Shown here: in pieces, positions 21,281-30,861 of the stretch
Layout: each line of letters starts with the position of its first letter
How positions within the stretch are numbered: position 1 is the first letter of the stretch
Source of the DNA: Perkinsus olseni
Taxonomy: Eukaryota > Perkinsozoa > Perkinsida > Perkinsidae
DNA length: 64,000 nucleotides
Reading direction: 5' to 3'
Assembly: GCA_013115135.1 (NCBI GenBank)
Contig: JABANP010000284.1
Coordinates: 1-64,000 of the forward strand
Program-made: the position numbers and the translations under genes
Notes under the pieces: model-generated
What the model was told of the DNA's origin: nothing
Databases searched by the model: none
Seen by the model: the letters and a program-made list of their open reading frames with translations, nothing else

Positions 21281-24200
21281 GTTCGAGCGAGATTCCCAGG
21301 CTGTTTGGATCCCCGTATCCCTGAGAGAGCTCAGCGGGTTTGTCGACATATCGAGCAGCAAGCCCAGACATACGATCTGGATGTACTGAGGGCGTTTTGG
21401 CCGAATAATTTTCAGGCGTAAAATGGAGTCATTTCGCGTCGTGTAACGAGTAGTGCGGATAGGGCTAGCGTTTCACACAGCGGGGGTGCATCTGCGATTC
21501 AGCCGGGATTTCCGTGGTGTGGTATGCAGCCTGTAGTAGAGAAATGCCGCGTGTAAGAATGCGGCCGCTATGCCACGTCGACCGAGGACGGCGGAGTGAC
21601 CTCTTCTTTTGCATAATGCCCACATTGTTGTACTGTGGCATAGTGGCCTCATATTTGCTTATCGTATCTTCTCCGTCACCTGGAATAACCATTCTCTATG
21701 GACGCTATTGATACGCAATTCAAAGATACATCATTGACCTCCTCATGCTGTCCTCACAGGTTGTAACGCTGCAAGAGGCATGGACAGGTCGACAGTCTGC
21801 TGTAGCCAGCATGGTCAATACCCTCTTCTGCGGACGCTTCTTCGCTGGAGGGCAGCTCATAAGATACGTTCAGAATCGTAAGAGGGTGGTCCTGTCCTTG
21901 GTTTCGATCTCCTAACGGAATGGTCCTTCTGGATAGTATCGATCTTAGAGCGCATGAACGATGTTTTGAATTTCGTGAACCACCCCTTGAATTTGTTATT
22001 ATTTCATCGTGACCGCGGGCTGGGCGTCTGGTGGTAGCGGTGCTGTCTTGCAGGGACGCAGCTGAAGTACGCCACCAAAGCGTTTGGAACGTACCTATGC
22101 GAGTGCTCAGCGCCGACTAAATTCCTGGACTCAGGATTAGTAATAATGTCAAGATGGCCGATACTCATGGAAAAGTAATATCTATGTGTGTGATTAGTCT
22201 AGTGGTATTAGTGTTAGCCTTCAGAGCGAGAGGTTGTTGGTTCTATTCTTCGTGAAGTCATTTTCTCCAGGTTTTCTCGATTCACTGTTGCGACTGGTGA
22301 GGATGCCCTAGCATCTAAGGGGGCTCTCGGAGTTGTTCTTGACCACGGAAAAGATGTACTACAGCGAAGCGGAGCGAGAAAGCGGTCTCTCGGGTCAAGC
22401 GATCGAATGAATTTGCACATCGTCATACCGTAATTCTCTCAACTCCCCCACATCTTGCTCCTCATCATTTTGCGACATCGATCTTCAAATTGGGAATCTA
22501 AAAATTGTTTTGGTAGTGATTACTGACATGAAGAAAAAGCCGAAAAATGTACACCTGTCTGAGTTCTGTGTTATGCTTGATACTGTTCATGCGCAGGTAA
22601 TCATCGTAGTAACCACGCATCTTGATGCTGGTCATGATCCCGATGTCAAATTGGCTCAGCTGGTAGTGATAGTTGGAGCGACGATTATGGGTGAATTTTC
22701 CCTATTTCGGACGTTTTCCCTCAGAAAGTTGTCGTCGACGTTGTTGCCTACCTCGAGAGAGAGTGTTCCTCGAGAGGCCTTCGTGTGGCAGCGGCGGCTA
22801 TGACTGGCGACTGGAACATCGATGGCACCGGCAGGGACTCCGGGGCGAGCGCTAAAGTAGTAGAATGGAATATAATTAGCTAAGTTATGGCGAACAGCGA
22901 CTAGATATTCCCGTCCGAGCCACTTTGTTGTTATTTTGACCGCTCTTCCGGGAATGGAGTGGTATCAGAGACCTCGGAAGCGTGCCGAACTTGCGCTTCC
23001 GAAACGCCTTGTTAACACCTCAATGCCGAGAAGGTGAACGATCTGACGGGAGGGAAGAATCATTTCTGAACCTTCTCTCGCGCCGAGCTAGTCTCGATCA
23101 GTTGCGAGCACACAGTGATCGGAATGATTCGGAGGTAGAACTGAGAAGGGTTGGCCGATTCGTCAAGAACGCTCGGAAAACTACAGATCTATTCAAAGCT
23201 GGCTAGAGTTAACTTGAAGCCTCCTTTTCCGTATTGTATGCGCGAGCGTACTAGCAGTCGTGAATTAGAGATAGTGTTTTACCATCAGCCTGCGTCAGGT
23301 CCTGCCGAAGTCGCCGTCGTCATCGCCGTCTCGGACGGTGTGTACCACCTCAAGATCTTCCGATGAGGACACGAGCCCGACTGCCCAGTCGAGCGCGACT
23401 GTTTACGCCCGCGTCCGGGACTTTCTGGGCAAGGCGGGGTTCCAGGATGTGTGGCAAATGCATGCGGATAAAGAGAGCCTGCCGAGAGCCCCGAGTTATG
23501 AAGGCGACTGGGGAGATCTCAGTGACGAGAGTCTGGCCAAATATGGCGTTACAAGTGACCAGGTAATAATTTCGTGGCGCGCGACAGATCTGGTAGAGTT
23601 GGCTCAGGATGTTCCCTCCTGTCCTAAGCGTTTGGACTACCTCTGGGTTAAGAGTGGAGTCACGAATCCGGCGGAGGAAGGTGAGTGACGATGTTTTGGG
23701 AAAGTTTTGGTATTCCCGAGTGTGCATTTAGGTGTAGCGGCTGCTGGCAATCGTCCCCCCGCTGAGAGTAGCCTAAGTTCTACCAGCGCTAGCAGCAGCT
23801 CAAGCGCGCAAGAGGTGATACTCAGGGCTGGGTCTCTTGAAGCCCTTCTCGATGGTTATGAGCTTCTCAAAATTCGGTATAGTGGTCGTTGAGAAGACTA
23901 GCTCGGGCGCGCGCTGGAGCATGAAGATATCGGTTTTTGTTCCGGCGTTTCGGGAGGGGCATAGCCACGTTCATAGTCCATGATTATTGACTGTGAAACA
24001 TGGCCAGGGATGCCTCCTATGAATCCTAGAGATCTCCCTCAGCGTGAAACGATTGTTGATGATTCGGGAATGATGAGATTGGACTTTCCCTGGGGGAGTG
24101 TCGAGAGTCTTTTTCAGGTCATGATGGTCACCATAGCGCCCGCCCAGCTGTGGCGAGCAGATGTGCCTTTGAGGAGCGCCTGTGCTAAGGCCATGCTCAG

Positions 24201-24499
24201 TGGAGACAAGAAAGAGGAACGAGGACTAAGGAGGCAGATCAATAGTCACAATACGTAGTGCTCTCGGCTTTCCTTCGCGAGGTCCTGGGTTCTATCCCTG
24301 CTTCCTTCATTTCAGTAACCGTACTTCCGACCATGCCTCCTTAGTGGGTCGTGTTCGCCTGCAGAGCTCGGAAGCTCCCATGTCTCCCGAGAACAATCGG
24401 CGAGGCAAGGAAGAGCTTGAACGCTCGTCCCAGGTGGCCGGAAGCGCCGAGCTTGCCGATGTTGACAGTAGTGAAATACTCGTCGACGTGGGCAAGTAG
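21281..24499 (+). CDS. EEP-family phosphodiesterase, neutral sphingomyelinase-like, 11 exons
   Basis: Predicted Mg-dependent endonuclease/exonuclease/phosphatase-fold enzyme. Exons: 21281-21382, 21760-21877, 22054-22174, 22271-22355, 22597-22662, 22725-22856, 23299-23562, 23608-23680, 23732-23814, 23977-24254, 24316-24499 (stop TAG). Phases agree at all ten junctions. Catalytic landmarks in order: VVTLQEAW (metal-binding Glu), DSGLVIMSRWPI, ASKGAL, VVTTHLDAG, MTGDWNIDG, KRLDYLWV and finally SDHASLVGRV (catalytic His). A Ser-rich segment and an insert of about 95 residues separate the last two motifs, unlike compact relatives. The N-terminal exon is missing. Substrate is inferred only; an inositol phosphatase is possible. 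Introns carry tRNA-like and module sequences. Confidence 0.85.
22175..22270 (+). repeat. EEP intron with sense tRNA-like sequence
   Basis: A 96-nt intron. It holds TTAGTCTAGTGGTATTAG (A-box-like), a CTTCAGAGCGAGAGG anticodon-arm-like part and GGTTCTATTC (B-box-like), then TTTTCTCCAG. The spacing is tRNA-like but stems are imperfect. Confidence 0.7.
22356..22596 (+). repeat. EEP intron with the GCGAAGCGGAGCG motif
   Basis: The motif AGCGAAGCGGAGCGAG lies 7 bases after the donor, a different position from other copies. Confidence 0.6.
23563..23607 (+). repeat. EEP intron starting with the 5' module
   Basis: A 45-nt intron beginning GTAATAATTTCGTGGCGCGC. Same module as the MAK21 introns, but in a gene on the opposite strand, so it follows the direction of splicing. 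Confidence 0.85.
24255..24315 (+). repeat. EEP intron with sense tRNA 3'-half-like sequence
   Basis: A 61-nt intron with AGGTCCTGGGTTCTATCCC, the variable-loop/T-arm pattern of a tRNA, then CTTCATTTCAG. Removing it restores the catalytic SDH motif region, so it is a real intron. Confidence 0.75.
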
Positions 24500-25019
24500 A
24501 CGGTATGTATGCTTCGCTCGTTTTTCGCGCGCCACGAAATTGTTCGTGCTGGCCTGTTTCTGTAGTAATTTTGAGGATTAGCGAAATGATGGAGACATTC
24601 TCGCTACGCCCAGCGAGAAGGCGCTATTAATTTTACCCCAACTTCAATCATTCAGCTGTGTAATTGGTACTCCTCATAGTGTTAATGAAATACTATCGCT
24701 ACCGTGTAACTGTAAGACATTTGGCCGACTTGCTTACTGAGTAGTTAATAGAATGCCGCTGACGGCATTCGTGGTGGCAATCCTATCCAGGAGGATCGCC
24801 ACGGGCGAAATTACCACGGAGAGTCTATGAGTGCACAAGAGGGGCTTGCGTGCGCCAAAGATTGCAAGAGAGTCGCGGTAGTTCAATGAAGCTCAATGCT
24901 TGAGCTAGCAGTATATACAGCCATGAGGTTATGGCTGGAATGATGGGGATGGCATCCCCGGGATGCGAGCTCGACCCAGCCCCCCACTTCCTGGATGTGA
25001 ACTTCACATCCATCTTCAT
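24500..25019. other. Spacer downstream of EEP gene
   Basis: Contains one isolated minus-sense copy of the 5' module (24526-24541) next to GCTTCGCTCG, and otherwise no supported gene. Confidence 0.5.
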
Positions 25020-25215
25020 ATCACATTGTGAAGGTAGGATACGACTCGTATCCTCGTATCATACGAGAGACTGCTGACTCAACCCAGACCGGGTATGGAG
25101 TCGGGCAACTCTCACGTCCCACGGACCCGTGGTGGCTTCCAAAAGAAAAACAGGCTACTGCCTGATTGCTGACACTGATGAAGGTCGAACGGGACAGAGC
25201 AGAGCCGCTCACCGT
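25020..25215 (-). repeat. Dispersed repeat R, copy 1
   Basis: The reverse complement matches 29621-29815 in order: GTGAACGGT, GGCTCTGCTCTG, TCAGTGT, AGGCAGTAGC, AAGCCACCA, GAGTCAGCAGT, CTCGTAT. About two thirds identity by eye. Both copies keep short coding-like frames. Confidence 0.75.
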
Positions 25216-25314
25216 TCACACTCCGAACCTCTGCATCATGGGGATTTCGCGGCGCGTGTTCGTGAATGAGAGGGGGGGAGATATCCTTGCTGGAGGCTCG
25301 GATGGCCGTCGCTA

Positions 25315-25824
25315 ATGTGGCCTCGAACTCCCGTTGGTTCTTCGAAAGAACTTCTTCCATTTCCTGAGTGTTTGCAAGACAGGGTGATCTTGGCAAGATC
25401 ATCTTGCGGAGTGTTTGCTGTAACGCTCCTGGACCCGGGACGCCCACTCCCGGTAAACTTAATGACATCTCTCGAACGAACATTTGATGTATGGCGAACG
25501 TTGTGGTGGAACTCTCAACGTGCTGAGAAATCTAGGCGGATCGGTCCGGAGACCCTCCGGACTCAGGCAGTTCGACGGAAAATCTATCGTGAAAGCCGAG
25601 CCCTAGTTCAGAACGCAACTCTTGAATGTGAATGGGCTCAAACCATTGACCTAGGCAGAGCTGTTAAAGACTTATGCCTTCATCGAACAGAGACACGAGA
25701 CGAGGCCCTGACCCGATTTCCACCATCCTTGGCGGTCGAGAAATATTCACAAGGAAATAAGGTCGAAACCTATTTCTCCCGACTTTTCGGGGGCCTGAAC
25801 CGATTGGCGCCTATTGCGCAGTAA
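25315..25824 (+). CDS. ORF of unknown function, 169 codons
   Basis: An uninterrupted frame with alternative initiators only near its start; the first clear ATG is internal (MTSLERTFDVW, about 25462). Rich in Arg/Glu helix-like sequence (ETLRTQAVRRKIYRESRAL). An overlapping antisense frame of 123 codons (25112-25483) enters repeat R, so this could be part of an unrecognised transposon. Confidence 0.3.
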   Translation: MWPRTPVGSSKELLPFPECLQDRVILARSSCGVFAVTLLDPGRPLPVNLMTSLERTFDVWRTLWWNSQRAEKSRRIGPETLRTQAVRRKIYRESRALVQNATLECEWAQTIDLGRAVKDLCLHRTETRDEALTRFPPSLAVEKYSQGNKVETYFSRLFGGLNRLAPIAQ

Positions 25825-25930
25825 CAAAAGGGAATTTCCTTCGCTGAAGGACTGAAAAATTCGTGAAATTCCAAAACGGAAGTTTTATAAAACTCCAGTT
25901 CCTCAAGAAGCTGCTGGAGCAGTAGACCCT

Positions 25931-27601
25931 TCAGAACTTGATAGGGCCTGCTTGCCACAGCTGCCATTGCTTTTTCCAAGACTTTTTGATCTTCGAGAAT
26001 CTTACAAAGGCATTAAAGTTAACCTTAGACAGGAACTCCCACTTGTTGGCGATGTGCTCAACAGTGTTGCCCTTGATGTCAAGGGACACTCCAGCGCCGG
26101 CCACCTTGAGAGATACACTCGTGCCGATCATACCGTAGGCAGAAATATCATTATGAGGCTGCGCCGTGCATCCGATCTTAGCCTCGATGGTCCAGTTGAT
26201 GACGTTGCCGACTGTGGGTAGGTTGACGTTGAACGACACAGAGACACCAGCTTCACCGTAGGAGGTTCGCTTGTCGGGCTGGAGGAGAGATTTACCACCG
26301 GCCTTGCCGTAGATGCAAACGTTGATCGACAGACTCACGCCTTCGCCGAACTGGAACACAACAGCACACCCACCGGCCTCGAGCTCGAGATCCAGAACAG
26401 CTGCATCGGCCTCCTTCTTAAGACTGACTGACAGACTCAAGTGGGCGGTGATATCTGGATTAACGACGTCCGTATATTTCATCCCAGCTTTGACGGCGAT
26501 GGACTTGTCAAGAGACGCATCGACGGAAGCGAACAAACAGTACTTCTTACAAGGGTCCGTAGACTTCCCGTCACTGCATCCCTTAGGGAATTCGAAACTG
26601 AAAACCTGGACGAGTTGACGATGACTCAGAGCGTGGAAGTAGATGTCGGCCGCGGAGTTTTCCTCAATGGTGAAGTACTCGATTCCTCGGGGCATGACGC
26701 CTTGACGGAGAGATCGGTGTTCGCTCATCCAGTCCGCTGCTTCGTGCTCCTCAAAGAAAGCACGAGACCTCTCGGGGAGGAAGTCACCGGCGATATAATC
26801 TGCCATGACCAACGGGGCCCCTCTTCCAGTAGCTTCGTCGAGGCGGCGATGAGAATCGATCCGGTAGGTCTGATACATAGCCTCGGTAGCCGACTCGATG
26901 CTGAGGTCCACGTCGAGAGACTCAACCTGTTCAAAAGTGGATTCTTGGAAGACCTTGCTCCCAACATACGTGCCGATGGCGAGTAGCTTAATAGGCTGTT
27001 GGGTTGCCTCATCGATGAAGAGAACCCAAGTGTCAGGCATAAGACCAGTCTGGTAGAGGGCCGTGTAGTTGGTGCCATCTTTGGGGTCGACACCCTCAGG
27101 ACCCTTCTTGGACCACCTGCTCGTAGCAGCACCGTGGAAGTCAGCGGTACCCTCATGAATCCACCCCTGAGCTTCGAGGTCCGCGGTATCCATGCCGTCA
27201 CCAAGAAGGCGACCAGCGTAGCTTGGGAGAGGAGCTTCGGCGAGAACAGACGATTGGTGGTCGTAAAGTTGTTCGACACGTGTCGACTCGGATGACTCCA
27301 CCGTCATGATGAACTGGTAGGGGTAATTGGGCAAAGCCTTGACCGACACTTGACCATCGTTAGTGATGATGATATCCTCTCTGGTTGTGAGGACACCGTC
27401 ATCCATGCCGGGGAGGGTCAGGCCGAAGGTCTCCATGGACTTCGAAACGCCGCACGGAGCAGGATTGCCGTGACCGTCCTTCAAGTCTGGATTGCAGTAG
27501 TCCTTGGTGGTAACGTGCATGCGCATGTTGCCTCCTTGTGGTGGGGCGGCATGGGCAGCCAGCAGAGTAATGATGGTGAAAGTCGAAAGTTTAGGGAGCA
27601 T
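25931..27601 (-). CDS. Large secreted protein of unknown function
   Basis: An uninterrupted 556-residue frame. I choose the second Met (MLPKLSTFTIITLLAAHAA) because it gives a clean signal peptide; the first Met would add eight polar residues. The N-terminal half has pairs such as GWIHEGTADFHG and PDTWVLFIDEATQQPIKLL that recall LolA-like lipid-binding folds, a weak impression only. The C-terminal half is rich in alternating beta strands (AGVSVSFNVNLPTVGN, GTSVSLKVAGAGVSLDIKG) with cysteines, and ends in a basic tail. No intron needed, unlike most genes here. Probably an exported or surface protein. Confidence 0.85.
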   Translation of the reverse strand: MLPKLSTFTIITLLAAHAAPPQGGNMRMHVTTKDYCNPDLKDGHGNPAPCGVSKSMETFGLTLPGMDDGVLTTREDIIITNDGQVSVKALPNYPYQFIMTVESSESTRVEQLYDHQSSVLAEAPLPSYAGRLLGDGMDTADLEAQGWIHEGTADFHGAATSRWSKKGPEGVDPKDGTNYTALYQTGLMPDTWVLFIDEATQQPIKLLAIGTYVGSKVFQESTFEQVESLDVDLSIESATEAMYQTYRIDSHRRLDEATGRGAPLVMADYIAGDFLPERSRAFFEEHEAADWMSEHRSLRQGVMPRGIEYFTIEENSAADIYFHALSHRQLVQVFSFEFPKGCSDGKSTDPCKKYCLFASVDASLDKSIAVKAGMKYTDVVNPDITAHLSLSVSLKKEADAAVLDLELEAGGCAVVFQFGEGVSLSINVCIYGKAGGKSLLQPDKRTSYGEAGVSVSFNVNLPTVGNVINWTIEAKIGCTAQPHNDISAYGMIGTSVSLKVAGAGVSLDIKGNTVEHIANKWEFLSKVNFNAFVRFSKIKKSWKKQWQLWQAGPIKF

Positions 27602-27699
27602 CAGCGAAGAAGCCGACTGAAACAAGATACAGGCCCAAATCTCACTGATCGACCTAAGAAGACCATTGCCGAATGTTTAGAGTAGGCCGAGGGTTTCCT

Positions 27700-29620
27700 A
27701 TGCTATGAAAACCGAGTCTGTGGTCACTATCACGAGGATGATCATCGAACAGTTTTAGATGGTCAAACTCAATAGTTTGACCTAAGTACTTGCACGCATG
27801 AGCATCGTTCCTACTGGGGCGATGGGACCTCGTCCCATTAGACAGGGTGTGTCCCCAGGTGAGAGAGTTATGATGGGCAGGATAGAATGTAACCTGTACT
27901 CGGTTCCATGAACCTAATGTGTTGCAATCCGAAACGAAAGACTCAACAAAGGATTACCTGAGGAGGCTAGCTCCCACTAACACCGTACGGAGGTAGATAT
28001 TTGCCACGCTGTTGCTCATTGTGCGCCGATCGCTTCTTGTGCATGCGTGCAGTGCACGCCATGCACCCACCCAAACAAGGAGGTGGAGTCAGGAAAGGAA
28101 TAACAGGGAAATAACACGAATGACACGCTCGTCCAGACAAAAAAACATCGCCAGAGGTTGTCCGACAGTTGAGCCCCTCCGTTGGTGTCACCAGCGTGGT
28201 GAGGAATCCTCACCAGAGGACGGGCTCCTTTTATACTAGAAGCGGGACATTCAGCTCACCTAATCGGTGACACCTATTGAACAGTTGCGGAGGGCGAAGT
28301 TGCGTGCTTTGCACACTGTGAGCAACGATTCATCCGGTCGACCAAGTCTGGACTCTGTCCGAGTAAAATCAACGAGGGAACAGAATCATGAGGGTTGCTT
28401 TAGCAGCAGAACATCGCTGATTACCAGAGAACCATCCCCCCCGCCTTCTCTACTAGTTGTGCATACGTACGAAGATAGATACCGAGCAACCGTCCGCTAG
28501 CGTAGCCAGGTCACTCGGACCACTAGAACTCAAGTCCGGAACTACTGATGATTGTAGGTTAGCCATAGAGGCGTCAGCCTCAACCATTAGAAAGCGTGAC
28601 AATCGTACTGAATAACAACTTATCCCAAACGAAAACAAACATCCCCAGCTCAGTATGATTACGAGTGATGAGCCGTAATAGCGGGATCGAAGATATCGAT
28701 CTAGAAACGCATGCACACACGCATGCGCAGTGTCTCCCGGTGCCCCCTACGGGGGAAAGTAAAAAATGGGGGAGAAAAGTAGAAAACCCCAGAAGTCAGA
28801 GTAGAGACTCTCCACTGGAGAGTAAGAGAGCGTGTCCTCAGACGCATGCACACATGCATGCGCAAAATGTCCCCCCCCGTGACACCTACGGGGGAGAGCA
28901 AAGGTAAGAGTGAGTGGGGAAGCGAATAACTAGGCGCCTAGGTCAACGAACGCGACACTAGAGGGGTGTCGCGAATCGAACGACCGGAAGGAGCGACTCC
29001 TGCCTGGCGACCCCCCTCCTGGAGGGAGGAGCAGGAAGACTCGAAGAATTCAGATGGCGCACTACATCAGTGAGCCGAACACCGAATCGGCAGCGAACGA
29101 CCTACCGGCGATATTGCACACGCAAGCGCATGGCTGTCTCCTGAAACAACCTGCCAGGGATCCTTCCTAGGCGCACGGTGTGTACCGTTCACTTCACTGT
29201 GTAGGGCTCACCCTCCAGACTCTGGAGTCCAGAGTTCGCACTGTGAACTTCACAGCCTAAAGCACCGGTGAGATGCGTTCAAGGCGTAGAGCCGAGTGAT
29301 TAGCAATGACCTTCTCTCAACAGGATAAATACTTTTTTTATGGAACAAATTGCTTGGCGCGAAGCGTTCAGTAGATTGCCGAGTGTTTGGTGGAATGCCG
29401 CCTAGAACATCAGAGCAGAAACGTATTGTTAGGCTGATGGCGCGTTTTGTCGCCTCTCTTTCCCCTTGCAGATGGAGCTTCTCTCAGGAGTGGTCTGCAT
29501 GACTTACGAAGCTATGACACAGCTGAGCACATACCTTTCGAGTTCTGGACACTGTGTAGAACGTGAACCACATAAATGAACTTTGTGGTGTTTAGTAAGT
29601 GAGACTTCATCAATTGGGGT
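27700..29620. other. Gene-poor block with local duplications
   Basis: No supported exon. It contains a diverged tandem repeat (ACGCATGCACAC followed by CCCCCTACGGGGG) near 28706-28760 and 28841-28893. Confidence 0.5.
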
Positions 29621-29815
29621 GTGAACGGTAAGTGGCTCTGCTCTGCCCTGTTTGACCTCCGTCAGTGTGATACCTGGCAACCAGGCAGTAGCTTGTGTTT
29701 GCTGCCGTCTAGTAGTTGCAAGCCACCAGGGTTCAGTAGGAGACGAGAGCTGCTCGGCTCCATATCTGCCGGATATTATCCGGTCCGGGTCGAGTCAGCA
29801 GTATCTCGTATCCTA
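29621..29815 (+). repeat. Dispersed repeat R, copy 2
   Basis: Inverted relative to copy 1 at 25020-25215. The open frame here starts VNGKWLCSALFDLRQC, versus VNGERLCSVPFDLHQC in copy 1, so the family once encoded protein. Confidence 0.75.
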
Positions 29816-29829
29816 CATCCACATCCAGT

Positions 29830-30861
29830 AAGCGGAGAGCTGGAAAATAACTGCCATATCGTTTATGCCTGTCCCCATCGCTACAGCCTGGCTAGCTCTA
29901 GCGTTGAATTTCATTCACGTTGAACTACCGCGATTTTCTTGTAATCTCTGACGCGCACAAGTTTCTCGTAACCTCTACGTGGTGATTGTGCCCTCGCTAG
30001 TTCTCCGACTTTGCTAATCGCTGCCTCTTGCTCGGCTCAATTTCTCTCGTGGCAACCACACAGTTTTGTGATTTCCTACTAAGAAGTTCGGGTCGACATG
30101 ACTTCAACCCAGTTAGGCTGGGACGGAGCGAGACGAGTGGCTGTTACCGTTACTGGGTGATGATCACCAGACGAGTGTTTCAGATCATATGTCTTATATT
30201 CAGTTGGATTTCCCATTCGTATTGTTCCGCCTTATCTCTCCCTTGCTTTCGCCAGGGGTAATGCCAATACACTGAACAAGGGAAAAGGTTCGGATGATTG
30301 TACTGCAGTTGAAGCATGACAGGACCGCAGCCCCTCCTCCCCATCGCCCGGTCGAGATCGCCCTATAGCCACTCGCCAACGTGGGGATCTGCCTCTCCGA
30401 CCTCCTCCTCGCCACTGGCATCCAGGAGGCCTAGAAGCCCCGCGATGAACAGTAGCGTCGACATGAGCAGCTTGGCAGGCCCGACCTCAATGAGAAGGTG
30501 AGCTTTTTCTACCATATAAAAATGGTTTTCTGCAAAACGTAGAAAATCTACGTCTCACGCATGATTCGTGAGTGTGGAAGAGTGGGCCCGAGTCCTCGTT
30601 CAGCGTGGCTGGTACAGTGTAGTGCCACGAAATGAGACTCGAGCTTGCAGCGTTTGCTATGCCGCCCATGCTGCAAAGGTCCTCATAAAGACTTGGTGGT
30701 CGCATGGTGACAATGATTTGGCGAAAAACGCGCAATATTCCGTTATTGTATTATAAGATGATATTGCTGTCCTTGGCCTCACAACGATGAGAGGCGGTGC
30801 GTTCCTTTTCACCGCGTGCTAGAACCTCGCTGTTGTTCCAGCGGAGCGTAGCGTAACAAGT
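29830..30861 (+). other. Spacer with a possible upstream exon
   Basis: A possible coding exon at about 30445-30497 ends MRR/GTGAGC, and its two leftover bases would join in phase to T plus ATG at 30861-30862. The base context before 30861 (CAGCGGAGCGTAGCG) is a variant of the intron 3' module. Otherwise empty. Confidence 0.3.

Noticed and set aside
22175..22270. A functional tRNA gene
   Set aside because: A-box and B-box-like parts are present but acceptor and T stems are not complementary.
26725..27279. 184-codon ORF overlapping the large secreted-protein gene
   Set aside because: Same strand, other frame, inside a 556-residue signal-peptide protein; composition is that of a shadow frame.
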